NCBI GenBank assembly: GCA_047621665.1
Contig: JBLHMB010000002.1
Span: forward strand, 92,276-156,275
Direction of reading: 5' to 3'
DNA from: Actimicrobium sp047621665
GTDB taxonomy: Bacteria > Pseudomonadota > Gammaproteobacteria > Burkholderiales > Burkholderiaceae_D
Length of the DNA stretch: 64,000 bases
Shown here: one piece after another, positions 8,366 through 17,215 of the stretch
Numbering within the stretch: position 1 is the first letter of the stretch
Layout: each line of letters starts with the position of its first letter
The notes under the pieces: model-generated
What the model was told of the DNA's origin: nothing
The model's database searches: none
The model's input: the letters and a program-made list of their open reading frames with translations, nothing else
Translations under genes and position numbers: made by a program

Positions 8366-9285
8366 GCCAGCCAGTCCTGCTGCACCAGAAATTTTTCATA
8401 GAGCGCCGCTTCTGCGGTGCCGGGAAGCGGTGTCCAGTTGTAGCGCCATTTGACCACCGGCGGCATCGACATCAGGATCGACTCGGTACGACCGCCTGAT
8501 TGCAGACCAAACAAAGTGCCGCGATCATACACCAGGTTGAACTCGACATACCGTCCGCGCCGGTAAGCCTGGAAATCACGCTGGGCTTCATCGAACGGCA
8601 AATCCTTGCGTCGCAGCAGAATCGGCAGGTAAGCAGCGAGGAAGGAGTCGCCGACGCTCTGCATCATCGCACTGCTCTGGTCGAGGCCAAGCGCATGGAA
8701 ATCATCAAAGAAAATCCCGCCGATACCGCGTGATTCCTGCCGGTGTTTCAGGAAAAAATAATCGTCGCACCATTTTTTAAAGCGCGGATGTAGGTCGGTA
8801 CCAAACGGTGCCAGCGCGTCGAAACAGGTCTGGTGAAAATGCCGTGCATCGTCTTCAAAGCCATAGTACGGCGTTAAGTCCATGCCGCCGCCAAACCACC
8901 AGACCGGTTCTTCGCCTGCGGCCGTTGCCATGAAGAAGCGCACGTTCATGTGCACCGTCGGTGCCAGCGGATTGCGCGGATGCAGCACCAGCGAGACGCC
9001 CATCGCCTCCCACTCGCGGCCGGCTATTTCGGGCCGGTTGGCCGCAGCAGACGGCGGCAAATTTTTGCCGGTCACATGCGAAAAGCCAACGCCGCCACGC
9101 TCGAAGACATTGCCCTCTTCAATGATGCGCGAGATACCGCCGCCACCTTCCGGACGCTGCCATGCATCGGTGGAAAATGGCTGGCCGTCGATCGCCGCCA
9201 GTGCGGTGACGATGCGCTCCTGCAAGCCGAGCAGGTAGGTCTTGACGGTGGCGGCCGAGGTGGTGGGTGTGATGGCGAGAGGCAT
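8362..9285 (-). CDS. hemF: Oxygen-dependent coproporphyrinogen III oxidase
   Basis: A 307-residue aerobic haem-pathway enzyme that turns coproporphyrinogen III into protoporphyrinogen IX with O2. Conserved stretches include RPEGGGGISRIIEEGNVFE, HMNVRFF, WWFGGGMDLTPYYGFEDDARHFH, GIGGIFFDDF and FNLVYDRGTLFGLQSGGR. Its presence indicates that the cell can grow aerobically. The stop overlaps the nadD start by 4 nt; purD lies 51 nt upstream. Confidence 0.97.
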   Translation of the reverse strand: MPLAITPTTSAATVKTYLLGLQERIVTALAAIDGQPFSTDAWQRPEGGGGISRIIEEGNVFERGGVGFSHVTGKNLPPSAAANRPEIAGREWEAMGVSLVLHPRNPLAPTVHMNVRFFMATAAGEEPVWWFGGGMDLTPYYGFEDDARHFHQTCFDALAPFGTDLHPRFKKWCDDYFFLKHRQESRGIGGIFFDDFHALGLDQSSAMMQSVGDSFLAAYLPILLRRKDLPFDEAQRDFQAYRRGRYVEFNLVYDRGTLFGLQSGGRTESILMSMPPVVKWRYNWTPLPGTAEAALYEKFLVQQDWLA

Positions 9286-9336
9286 TCGGTAAAAAGAATA
9301 AATAATTGAGCGGGGATTGTACCCCGCTAGCGTGCG

Positions 9337-10611
9337 CTAACCGTGCCGCTTGAGTGCCCGCCAGCCGATATCGCGGCGGAACTGGGCGCCATCGAAATGG
9401 ATCTGGTCCAGTGCCAGGTACGCCTGACGCTGCGCCATCTTGACGCTGTCGCCCAGACCGACCACGCACAGCACGCGTCCGCCGGTGACGCTCAGTTCGC
9501 CGTTCTCAAGCGCGGTGCCGGCATGGAACGTGACGCAATCGGCGGTTTCGGCGGGGATGCCGCTGATCGTGTCGCCCTTGCGCGGCGCGTCCGGATAGCC
9601 GGCAGCAGCCATCACCACGCCCAGCGCGGTGCGCCGGTCCCATTCGAGTTCGACCGCATCGAGCGTGCCGTTGACTGCGTGTTCCATCACACCAACCAGA
9701 TCGGTTTTCAGGCGCGCCATGATGGGTTGGGTTTCCGGATCACCCATGCGGCAATTGAATTCCAGCGTCTTGACACCGCCGTGGTCATCAATCATCAGGC
9801 CGGCATACAGAAAACCGGTGAACGGGATGCCATCCTTGGCCATGCCTTGCACGGTCGGCACGATGATTTCGCGCATCACGCGCGCATGCAGTTCCGGCGT
9901 CACGATAGGCGCGGGGGAATACGCACCCATGCCGCCGGTGTTCGGACCGGTATCGTGATCTTGCAGACGCTTGTGATCCTGGCTGGTAGCCAGCGCCAGA
10001 ATATGTTTGCCGTCGACCATGACAATGAAGCTGGCTTCTTCGCCGCTGAGGAATTCTTCGATGACGACGCGGGCACCGGCATCACCGAGCTTGTTATCGG
10101 ACAGCATCATGTCGACCGCAGCATGGGCTTCGACGAGGTCCATCGCCACCACGACACCCTTGCCGGCGGCCAGGCCGTCCGCCTTGATGACGATAGGCGC
10201 ACCTTGGGCATCAATGAAGTCGTGAGCGCCGGCGCTGTCCGAAAAAGTCTGGCTGCGCGCCGTCGGTATGCCGTGCCGTTGCATGAAAGTCTTGGCGAAA
10301 TCTTTCGAGCTTTCGAGCTGGGCCGCTTCTTTGGTCGGGCCGAAAATTTTCAGGCCACGGGCCCGGAACAGATTGACGATGCCGGCCGCCAGCGGGACTT
10401 CCGGCCCGACCACCGTCAGTGCGATATGTTCGTCAATAGCGAATTGCGCCAGCGCGGCCGGATCGGTGATCGGCAGGTCGACCAGCCGGCCATCCTGCGC
10501 GGTGCCGCCGTTGCCTGGGGCAACGTAGACCAGTTGCAGTCGTTCGGACTGGGCAAGTTTCCAGGCCAGTGCATGTTCGCGGCCACCTGAGCCAACTACC
10601 AGAATTTTCAT
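9337..10611 (-). CDS. purD: Phosphoribosylamine-glycine ligase
   Basis: A 424-residue ATP-grasp enzyme of purine synthesis, making glycinamide ribonucleotide from phosphoribosylamine, glycine and ATP. The start MKILVVGSGGREHALAWKLA is the classic N-domain. ATP-grasp segments are visible (IVIKADGLAAGKGVVVA, VVIEEFLSGEEASF, GPNTGGMGAYSPAP, LEFNCRMGDPETQ). Length is normal for the family. It lies between yebC and hemF. Confidence 0.97.
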   Translation of the reverse strand: MKILVVGSGGREHALAWKLAQSERLQLVYVAPGNGGTAQDGRLVDLPITDPAALAQFAIDEHIALTVVGPEVPLAAGIVNLFRARGLKIFGPTKEAAQLESSKDFAKTFMQRHGIPTARSQTFSDSAGAHDFIDAQGAPIVIKADGLAAGKGVVVAMDLVEAHAAVDMMLSDNKLGDAGARVVIEEFLSGEEASFIVMVDGKHILALATSQDHKRLQDHDTGPNTGGMGAYSPAPIVTPELHARVMREIIVPTVQGMAKDGIPFTGFLYAGLMIDDHGGVKTLEFNCRMGDPETQPIMARLKTDLVGVMEHAVNGTLDAVELEWDRRTALGVVMAAAGYPDAPRKGDTISGIPAETADCVTFHAGTALENGELSVTGGRVLCVVGLGDSVKMAQRQAYLALDQIHFDGAQFRRDIGWRALKRHG

Positions 10612-10671
10612 GTGAGACTTCGCTGCGGTAAGAGTGTTTGCTAAAAAGGGGCGGGTATCTGAGTCCGTGAT

Positions 10672-11397
10672 TCAGGCATCGATGACCGCGTTGGAATACA
10701 CCTGCTGGACATCGTCGAGGTCTTCGAGCGCATCGAGCAGTTTTTGCATGCGGATCGCATCGTCACCGCTGAACACGGTTTCGGTCTCGGATTTCATGAC
10801 CACATCGGCCACTTCAGCCTTGAAGCCGGCGGCTTCGAGTGCCTGCTTGACGCTACTGTAATCATGCACGGCGCACAGCACTTCGAGGCCGCCTTCATCA
10901 TCGGTCAGCACGTCTTCGGCGCCGGCTTCGAGCGCTGCTTCCATCAGTGCATTTTCGCTGGTGCCGGGGGCAAACAGGAACTGGCCGCAATGCTGGAACA
11001 GGAACGCCACTGAACCTTCAGCACCCATGTTGCCGCCAAACTTGGAAAACGCGTGGCGCACTTCGGCCACCGTACGGACCCGGTTATCGGTCAGGCATTC
11101 GACGATGATGGCCGCGCCGTGGATGCCATAGCCTTCGTAGCGGACTTCTTCGTAGTTGGCGCCATCGAGGCCGCCGGTGCCGCGGGCGATGGCGCGCTGC
11201 ACATTGTCTTTCGGCATATTGGCATCGGCGGCTTTTTCAACGGCCAGGCGCAGACGCGGATTGGTGGCGATGTCGCCGCCACCCAAGCGCGAGCCGACAG
11301 TAATTTCCTTGATCAGGCGGGTCCAGACTTTGCCGCGCTTGGCATCAGTAGCGGCCTTCTTGTGTTTGATATTGGCCCATTTGCTGTGTCCTGCCAT
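10672..11397 (-). CDS. yebC: YebC/PmpR-family protein (TACO1-like)
   Basis: A 241-residue DUF28 protein. The family was long called a DNA-binding regulator; more recent work ties it to translation of proline-rich stretches. I chose ATG 11397, which gives the invariant MAGHSKWANIKHKKAATDAK start and has AGGAAA 8 nt upstream; a frame extension 20 codons further upstream has no family match. RGTGGLDGANYEEVRYEGYG and the acidic domain (AGAEDVLTDDEGG) are typical. The gap to the divergent HerA-like gene (11398-11529) should hold promoters for both. Confidence 0.96.
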   Translation of the reverse strand: MAGHSKWANIKHKKAATDAKRGKVWTRLIKEITVGSRLGGGDIATNPRLRLAVEKAADANMPKDNVQRAIARGTGGLDGANYEEVRYEGYGIHGAAIIVECLTDNRVRTVAEVRHAFSKFGGNMGAEGSVAFLFQHCGQFLFAPGTSENALMEAALEAGAEDVLTDDEGGLEVLCAVHDYSSVKQALEAAGFKAEVADVVMKSETETVFSGDDAIRMQKLLDALEDLDDVQQVYSNAVIDA

Positions 11398-11529
11398 GGC
11401 GATATTTCCTTGCGAATAGATTGGTCGGAGAGTGCGATCGACGCAAAATTGCTGCATCGCCGTCGCAAAATCAATCTACAATTTTAGCACGCTGACCCTG
11501 TCTGAAACCCTCGCGAAAGCCTCATCACC

Positions 11530-13041
11530 ATGCCAAATTCCCTGCTCATTGCCAAGAACCACGCGCTCGAACTCTGTCTGTTGCCGCGTCTCGCCAACCG
11601 CCATGGCTGTATCACCGGCGCCACCGGCACCGGCAAGACCGTCACGCTGCAAGCGATGGCGCAAGCCTTGTCCGATATCGGTGTGCCGGTTTTCATGGCC
11701 GACGTCAAGGGTGACCTGTCCGGCATGGCCAAGGCCGGGTCGGCCAGCGCACGCATCGATGCACGCATGACGTTGCTTGAATTACCCGAATTGAAATGGG
11801 CCGCAGTACCGGTGACGTTCTGGGATGTCTATGGTGAAAAAGGCCATCCGGTGCGGGCCACGATTTCGGACCTCGGACCGTTGCTGCTGGCGCGCATGCT
11901 CAACCTCAACGAGACCCAGCAAGGCGTGCTGCAACTGGTGTTCAAGATCGCCGATGACCAGGGTTTGCTGCTGCTCGATATCAAGGACCTGCGGGCGATG
12001 CTGCAACATGTCGGCGACAGCGCGGCGAGTTTTCAGACCGAATACGGCAATATCTCGGCCGCCAGCATCGGTGCCATCCAGCGCGGCCTGATCGGTATCG
12101 GCGAGCAGGGCGGCGAGCAGTTCTTTGGTGAGCCGATGCTTAATATCGACGACTTGTTGCAAACTGATGCGGCCGGCAAAGGCGTCGTCAACATCCTCGC
12201 CGCTGACCGGCTGATGAATGCGCCGCAACTGTACTCGACGTTCCTGTTGTGGATGTTGTCCGAACTCTACGAGCACCTGCCCGAAGTCGGTGACCTCGAC
12301 CAGCCCAAGCTAGCCTTCTTTTTTGATGAAGCGCAACTGCTGTTTGCCGATGCACCGAAAGCGCTGTTGCAAAAGATCGAGCAGGTCGTGCGCCTGATCC
12401 GTTCGAAAGGCGTCGGCGTGTACTTCGTCACACAAAATCCGCTCGACATTCCCGACAGCGTGCTCGGCCAGCTCGGCAACCGGGTCCAGCATGCGCTGCG
12501 CGCTTACACGCCGCGCGACCAGAAAGCGGTGCAGGCGGCGGCCGAAACTTTCCGCGCCAACCCGGCGCTCGATGTCGCCAGCGTCATTGGCGAGCTCGAA
12601 GTCGGCGAGGCGCTGATTTCATTTCTCGACGAAAAAGGCCGGCCGACCATGGTCGAACGCGGTTTCATCGTGCCGCCGGCATCGCAGATCGGGCCGGTCA
12701 GCGATGATGAGCGGCGCGCGTTGATGGCCGGGTCGCTGGTCGCCGGCGTCTACGAAAAAACTGTCGATCGGGAATCGGCCTACGAAAAAATCAAGGGGCG
12801 GGTGCAGGCCGGCCCGGCGGCGCCGGCTCCGGGTACCCCTGACGCCCCATCGGGGCGATCGATTGGCGACCAGTTACGTGACGTGCTCGGTGGGGCGACA
12901 GCCAGCAACGGCGCGGCGCGGCGCAATGACAGCCTGGTCGAATCGATGATGAAATCGGCGGTGCGGGCCATCGGTTCGCAGGTCGGCCGGGAGATCATTC
13001 GCGGCGTCCTCGGCTCGCTGCTGAAAAACGGCAAACGCTGA
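11530..13041 (+). CDS. HerA-like ATPase, DUF853 (YjgR) family
   Basis: A 503-residue P-loop protein of the DUF853/YjgR group, related to the HerA/FtsK translocases. Walker A is GATGTGKT at about residues 30-37, Walker B is LAFFFDEAQLLF near residue 262, and VYFVTQNPLDIPDSVLGQLGNR holds the sensor region. The C-terminal stretch after about residue 430 is Pro/Gly-rich, then ends in a helical segment. No nuclease partner (NurA-like) is adjacent. Its cellular role is not established; a DNA-related motor is the usual guess. Confidence 0.88.
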   Translation: MPNSLLIAKNHALELCLLPRLANRHGCITGATGTGKTVTLQAMAQALSDIGVPVFMADVKGDLSGMAKAGSASARIDARMTLLELPELKWAAVPVTFWDVYGEKGHPVRATISDLGPLLLARMLNLNETQQGVLQLVFKIADDQGLLLLDIKDLRAMLQHVGDSAASFQTEYGNISAASIGAIQRGLIGIGEQGGEQFFGEPMLNIDDLLQTDAAGKGVVNILAADRLMNAPQLYSTFLLWMLSELYEHLPEVGDLDQPKLAFFFDEAQLLFADAPKALLQKIEQVVRLIRSKGVGVYFVTQNPLDIPDSVLGQLGNRVQHALRAYTPRDQKAVQAAAETFRANPALDVASVIGELEVGEALISFLDEKGRPTMVERGFIVPPASQIGPVSDDERRALMAGSLVAGVYEKTVDRESAYEKIKGRVQAGPAAPAPGTPDAPSGRSIGDQLRDVLGGATASNGAARRNDSLVESMMKSAVRAIGSQVGREIIRGVLGSLLKNGKR

Positions 13042-13065
13042 ACTGCAATCAATCTTGCAGTTAGG

Positions 13066-13095
13066 TTGTTTTATCTCCCCGATAGGCGTTAGAAT
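13066..13095 (+). promoter_or_regulatory. Likely promoter of tRNA-Lys
   Basis: TTGTTT (13066-13071) and TAGAAT (13090-13095) are separated by 18 bp and lie about 28 bp before the tRNA, a sensible sigma-70 layout. This is a pattern match only. Confidence 0.5.
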
Positions 13096-13122
13096 TCGGC
13101 TCGGCATTCATTGCCGGTTTTC

Positions 13123-13198
13123 GGGTCGTTAGCTCAGCTGGTAGAGCAGCGGACTTTTAATCCGTTGGTCGCAGGTTCGAATCCCGCACGGCCTACCA
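13123..13198 (+). tRNA. tRNA-Lys (anticodon TTT)
   Basis: A 76-nt cloverleaf with CCA encoded. The acceptor arms GGGTCGT (13123-13129) and ACGGCCT (13188-13194) pair with two G-U wobbles. The D arm is AGCTCAGCTGGTAGAGC, the anticodon loop CTTTTAA gives TTT at 13156-13158, and the T loop is TTCGAAT. It is followed by a strong terminator. Confidence 0.97.
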
Positions 13199-13230
13199 CG
13201 AATATGCAATAAGCAAAAAGCAAAAAGAAA

Positions 13231-13263
13231 AATCCCACGGACAGTGTTCGTGGGATTTTTTTT
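13231..13263 (+). terminator. Rho-independent terminator after tRNA-Lys
   Basis: A 9-bp perfect stem AATCCCACG/CGTGGGATT with a 9-nt loop, flanked by A residues before and a run of T after, so it may work in both directions. Confidence 0.9.
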
Positions 13264-13288
13264 GCATGCTTCGGTGATTTTCTGGTGT

Positions 13289-13317
13289 CGGTGCAATAAC
13301 CGCAGGGCAGTGCACCG
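13289..13317 (+). repeat. 29-bp palindromic repeat, copy 1
   Basis: CGGTGCAATAACC, then GCA, then GGGCAGTGCACCG. The arms CGGTGCA/TGCACCG pair. The same element occurs at 52663-52691 (one base different) and, inverted, at 61789-61817 (25 of 29 identical). It lies between the tRNA-Lys terminator and the stop of the DedA-rhodanese gene, a convergent gap. Confidence 0.8.
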
Positions 13318-13368
13318 AATGGGCCGGTTGCCGTCGCAATATCGCCGCCGCATCCCGTCGCGTGCGCG

Positions 13369-14328
13369 TCAAGCCTGCCCGGGCAACACCGCCGTCAGCA
13401 CGACTTCGTCCTCAGGGGTATCCCACGCATTCCACGCATCGAGCCCGCCAACCAGCGGACGCACCTTGACGAATCCATGGTTGATCAATTTGCGCGCGAT
13501 GGCGGCAGCCGATGCCTCGTTGGGACAACTGCAATAAATGATGATGTCGCGGTCGCGCGGCACGCTGGCAAAGGTTGCCGCATGGTCGTCATGGCCGTAC
13601 AGGATCGCGCCGGGGATCGCCGCTTCCAGTGCTTGCGCGGTCTTGCTGCGGGCATCGACAATCACCGGTTCGAGCCCGTCATGGATCAGCGAGCGCAACT
13701 GGTGTACAGAAATCCGCGCCATGTACAGCGAGCGCATCAGGCGGCGTCGTTCAACGTATTTGTAGAGCATGAACAAGCCCAGCAACGCGCCGATCGCCAC
13801 CAGCGCCGTCAAGCCCATCGTGCTGAGTACCGCAAGAATCTGGTCGATGCTTTTATAAAAAATCGCGCCGATTGCCAGTCCGCTACCGGCCCACAACAAC
13901 GTGCCGCTGACACTAAAAAAAAGAAACTTGCCGCGCGGCGTACCCATCGCGCCGGCCAGCGGTGGTGCGATGGTATTGAACCCCGGGATGAATTTGCTGA
14001 CCAGCAGTGACTTCGGTCCCCAGCGCTTGAAAATATCTTCGGTATGGCTCACGCAATTGTCCGGCGACAGCGAAATGCGACACAGCAGGCCGAGAATGCG
14101 TTTGCCGAAATGCCTGCCGATGGTATGCCAGCTCAAGTCCGTGATCAGACAGGCCGCGACACTGACCAGCAGACAAGCTTGCCAGCTGACGTCGCCCAGC
14201 ATCGCCAGCGCACCGGCGACAATCAGGATCGGATAGGCCGGGATCGGCAAACCCATCTGTTCGAGCAGGACGTTGGCAAACACCAGCAGCAAGCCATATT
14301 GCTGTAGCAGTAGGGTGAAGTTGGACAT
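13369..14328 (-). CDS. DedA-family membrane protein fused to a rhodanese domain
   Basis: A 319-residue two-part protein. Residues 1 to about 200 are a DedA/SNARE-associated membrane domain: the family is linked to undecaprenyl-phosphate or lipid flipping and membrane-potential upkeep. LEQMGLPIPAYP, and KFIPGFNTIAPPLAGAMG are typical. Residues from about 215 to the end form a rhodanese domain with the catalytic-loop cysteine in IIIYCSCPNEASA and the final VRPLVGGLDAWNAW. This places a sulfur-transfer or regulatory rhodanese on the cytoplasmic side. Such fusions are known in proteobacteria; the joint role is not established. It stands alone, with a LysR gene 70 nt upstream on the same strand. 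Confidence 0.9.
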   Translation of the reverse strand: MSNFTLLLQQYGLLLVFANVLLEQMGLPIPAYPILIVAGALAMLGDVSWQACLLVSVAACLITDLSWHTIGRHFGKRILGLLCRISLSPDNCVSHTEDIFKRWGPKSLLVSKFIPGFNTIAPPLAGAMGTPRGKFLFFSVSGTLLWAGSGLAIGAIFYKSIDQILAVLSTMGLTALVAIGALLGLFMLYKYVERRRLMRSLYMARISVHQLRSLIHDGLEPVIVDARSKTAQALEAAIPGAILYGHDDHAATFASVPRDRDIIIYCSCPNEASAAAIARKLINHGFVKVRPLVGGLDAWNAWDTPEDEVVLTAVLPGQA

Positions 14329-14398
14329 GGGGATGAGGACGACCGGACGGGAACGGGAGCGGACTATACCAAAATCTGACCGAACACGAGCGCTGTGC

Positions 14399-15313
14399 CT
14401 ACGGTGCCATCGCCACTTCCGGGGCTTGTTCGCGTAACTGCTGCATCAGCCAGCGCGTGGCCTGGCCGGGCGGATTGTCGGCGCGGTGGATCAGGTAGAG
14501 CGGATAAATGGGCGGATGCATTTCGGCCAGTTCGAGCCGCACCAGCTGGCCGCTGGCGAGATCGGCCTCGACCATCGCTTCGGGCATGTGGCCCCAACCC
14601 AGCCCGCCGCGCAGCAGCGCATGTTTGGCACCGAGATCGCCCAGACGCCAGTCGCGCATCGCGAAGACGCCGAAATCCTGGCCTGCGGTCAGTGCGCTGC
14701 GGTCGGTCAGCACCAGCTGTGTATGTTCGCGGGCCAGCGCAGTTGAGACCGGCGCGCGCGCGCGCGCCAGCTGGTGGCCGGGGGCGACCACCGGAATCAG
14801 TCGCACGCTGCCCAGCGCATGCCGTTCGATCGCATCGGGTGAACCGACCATCCAGCCTGACACGCCGAGTCGTGTGACCCCATCGAGTACCAGTTGGGTC
14901 ACCGCGCCCAGCGCTTCTATTTGCAAGCGCAAGGTCACCGTCGGGAAGTGGGCTTGAAAGCACTCGAGGATGCGCACCAGTGTTGCGGTCGGAAACATCA
15001 CGTCGACTGCCAGCGAGACCTCGCCTTCCAGTCCTTCGGACAAAGTTTTGGCGCGCGCCCGCATCGCATCGACTTTCAGCGCCACGCTGCGCGCGTCAGC
15101 CAGTAGCAACTGTCCGGCACCGGTCAGTACCGGTTTGCGTTTGGTGCGATCAAATAGTGCGCAATTCAATTGCGCCTCCAGATTGGCGATCGTGTAGCTG
15201 ACCACCGACTGGGTGCGGTGCAGTTCGAGCGCGGCGCGCGAGAAACTGCCGGCGTCAATGACGGCAACGAAGACACGTAATTGATCCAGAGTCGGGGTGC
15301 CGGGTTCGCGCAT
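14399..15313 (-). CDS. LysR-family transcriptional regulator
   Basis: A 304-residue LysR regulator: a winged helix-turn-helix at about residues 6-65 (LRVFVAVIDAGSFSRAALEL) and a periplasmic-binding-protein-like effector domain after residue 90. It is divergent from the pirin gene; the 98-bp gap 15314-15411 is where such regulators normally bind, and ATAGTAGTTCCTGCTTAT (15359-15376) has the ATA/TAT ends of a LysR-type site, although this match is weak. The likely targets are the pirin and azoreductase genes, so a redox or quinone-type inducer is plausible but not shown. Confidence 0.9.
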   Translation of the reverse strand: MREPGTPTLDQLRVFVAVIDAGSFSRAALELHRTQSVVSYTIANLEAQLNCALFDRTKRKPVLTGAGQLLLADARSVALKVDAMRARAKTLSEGLEGEVSLAVDVMFPTATLVRILECFQAHFPTVTLRLQIEALGAVTQLVLDGVTRLGVSGWMVGSPDAIERHALGSVRLIPVVAPGHQLARARAPVSTALAREHTQLVLTDRSALTAGQDFGVFAMRDWRLGDLGAKHALLRGGLGWGHMPEAMVEADLASGQLVRLELAEMHPPIYPLYLIHRADNPPGQATRWLMQQLREQAPEVAMAP

Positions 15314-15411
15314 GGTGATTTTATCGATGCTAATGATGAAGATTATCGGGGTTTCGTCGATAGTAGTTCCTGCTTATGATGAAGGCCAGTTCAATTTGAC
15401 AGGCAAGCTCC

Positions 15412-16287
15412 ATGTCTACTCCTCTTCGTAAAGTCAGTCGTATCACGCAGGCCCAGCACGTCATCGAAGGTGCCGGATTTGAAGTTCAGCGCGCGATCCC
15501 GGCCGTCGGCCTCGAAGCGGTTGGCCCGTTCATTTTTGTTGATCATTTCGGCCCGGTCGAGTACGCCCCCGGCAAAGCTATGGGCGCACCGGATCATCCG
15601 CATGCCGGGATCGAAACACTGACGTATTTTTTTGGCGGCGGTGGCATGCGTCATCGCGATAGCCTCGGCAATATCAGTACGCTGCAGGCGGGCGGCGCGC
15701 AATGGATGCGCGCCGGGCGCGGCATCGTCCATGACGAAAGTCCGGACGAGGCGCTGCTGCGTGATGGCGGTCTGGTCCACGGCACGCAACTCTGGATCAA
15801 TCTGCCGGCCGGGCACAAGATGGACGAGCCGCAATACAAGGCCTTCGATGCAGCGCAGATTCCAAACTGGTCCGAGCCGGATGGCAGCGTGCAGTACCGG
15901 TTGATTGCCGGCGTACTTGGCGAACGCACCGGACCGGTTGCCAGCTTCGGCAATCCGTGGCTGATGCATCTGACCTTGCAGGCGGGTGCGCGCTGCGAAG
16001 TTGCACTCGATGGCGTGGCCGAAGCTGCTGCGTATGTGGTGAGCGGCGAAGGTGTTTTCGGCAACGAGCGGCAGGCCGGTGCGCCGGGTCAGTTGCTGCA
16101 GTTCGATGCGACTGGCAAGGCCTTGCTGGAAGCAGGTGACGGCGACCTCGATGTGCTGTTGCTGGGCGGCGATCCGCTCGATGCGCCTATCGTGCGTTAC
16201 GGTCCGTTCGTAATGAACACGCAGCGCCAGTTACAGCAGGCGATGCAGGATTACCAGCAGGGCCGCATGGGCCGCATTGCGCACTGA
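15412..16287 (+). CDS. Pirin-family protein
   Basis: A 291-residue bicupin. The metal-binding motif HPHAGIETLTYFFGG and the preceding FVDHFGP match pirins, some of which have quercetinase activity or act as redox-sensing iron proteins. The C-terminal domain (VSGEGVFGNERQAG) lacks the metal ligands, as usual. It is followed by azoR after 48 nt and is divergent from a LysR gene; this regulator-pirin-azoreductase layout points to a response to quinones or other electrophiles. Confidence 0.92.
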   Translation: MSTPLRKVSRITQAQHVIEGAGFEVQRAIPAVGLEAVGPFIFVDHFGPVEYAPGKAMGAPDHPHAGIETLTYFFGGGGMRHRDSLGNISTLQAGGAQWMRAGRGIVHDESPDEALLRDGGLVHGTQLWINLPAGHKMDEPQYKAFDAAQIPNWSEPDGSVQYRLIAGVLGERTGPVASFGNPWLMHLTLQAGARCEVALDGVAEAAAYVVSGEGVFGNERQAGAPGQLLQFDATGKALLEAGDGDLDVLLLGGDPLDAPIVRYGPFVMNTQRQLQQAMQDYQQGRMGRIAH

Positions 16288-16335
16288 TGACCTGCCAGTC
16301 TCCCTTCTCTTGAATTCACTTAAAGGAAAATCCTC

Positions 16336-16950
16336 ATGACGACCATTCTTCATATTAATAGCAGTGCCCGTACCACCGGTTCGATTTCACGTGATGTCAC
16401 GGCCGAATTCGTCACCCGCTTGTTGGTAGCTGATCCGGCCGCCGCCGTGGTTGAACGCGATGTCGCCAGCACGCCGTTGCCGCATCTGACAGAGCAGGTA
16501 CTGGGTGCTTTTTTCACGCCGGTCGCGTCCCGCAGCGCGCAGCAAATCGCTGACGCCAGTCTGTCGGACACGTTGGTGGCTGAGCTGAAAGCGGCGGATG
16601 TGATTGTCATCGGCGCACCGATGTACAACTTTTCGGTGACTTCGTCACTCAAGGCCTGGATCGGTCATGTGGCCCGCGCCGGCCAAACCTTCCAGTACAC
16701 CGACAAAGGTCCGGTAGGTTTATTGACTGGCAAGAAAGTGACGGTGTTTACTGCGCGCGGCGGGGTCTACACCAGTGGTCCGGGCCAGGCGATGGATTTT
16801 CATGAAACCTATTTGCGCGCCGTGCTCGGTTTCATGGGACTGGACGACATCACCTTCGTGCATAGCGAAGGGTTGGCCATGGGCGACGAAGCGGTGGCCA
16901 CGGCATTAGCGCAGACACGTCGCACGATCGAGGAACTGGTTCCTGCCTGA
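16336..16950 (+). CDS. azoR: FMN-dependent NADH-azoreductase
   Basis: A 204-residue flavodoxin-fold quinone/azo reductase. The N-terminal ILHINSSARTTGSISR binds the FMN phosphate, APMYNFSVTSSLKAWIGHVARAG contains the conserved MYNFxxPxxLK-like motif (with V-T-S here), and TARGGVY is the second flavin contact. AAAGGAAAATCCTC precedes the ATG, giving a good ribosome site. Two-electron reduction of quinones is the likely physiological job. A strong terminator follows. Confidence 0.93.
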   Translation: MTTILHINSSARTTGSISRDVTAEFVTRLLVADPAAAVVERDVASTPLPHLTEQVLGAFFTPVASRSAQQIADASLSDTLVAELKAADVIVIGAPMYNFSVTSSLKAWIGHVARAGQTFQYTDKGPVGLLTGKKVTVFTARGGVYTSGPGQAMDFHETYLRAVLGFMGLDDITFVHSEGLAMGDEAVATALAQTRRTIEELVPA

Positions 16951-17000
16951 TCGGCCGGTACGGCCAGCACGACCACTACTCTTAGCAGTATCTGCGCCAG

Positions 17001-17037
17001 CGGCAGCGACGAATCGGATTCGTCGCTGCCGTTTTTT
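17001..17037 (+). terminator. Rho-independent terminator after azoR
   Basis: A 13-bp perfect stem, CGGCAGCGACGAA (17001-17013) with TTCGTCGCTGCCG (17019-17031), has a 5-nt loop and is followed by six T. It separates the pirin-azoR unit from the phosphate locus. Confidence 0.95.
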
Positions 17038-17082
17038 GTTCCTGGAAGAGGTATAGAAAATACTTATTTTTGGTAGGTAATG

Positions 17083-17116
17083 ATGTCATCTTGCGGTAAC
17101 AAGCGGTGGCTATGCT
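17083..17116 (+). promoter_or_regulatory. Putative Pho box and -10 before the TonB receptor
   Basis: ATGTCAT (17083-17089), four bases, then CGGTAAC (17094-17100) match the PhoB direct repeat CTGTCAT-N4-CTGTCAC at 11 of 14 positions with the correct spacing. TATGCT (17111-17116) follows after 10 bp, where a -10 is expected when a Pho box replaces the -35. This is a pattern match; binding is not shown. Confidence 0.5.
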
Positions 17117-17215
17117 CCGCGCTAATGTTTCCATCTTCATAAAAATGGCGATGGAAATAAAGCTCCCCGACGTTGCTTGCAACGACCTGATGCATTATTT
17201 CTACGAGAGAATACC

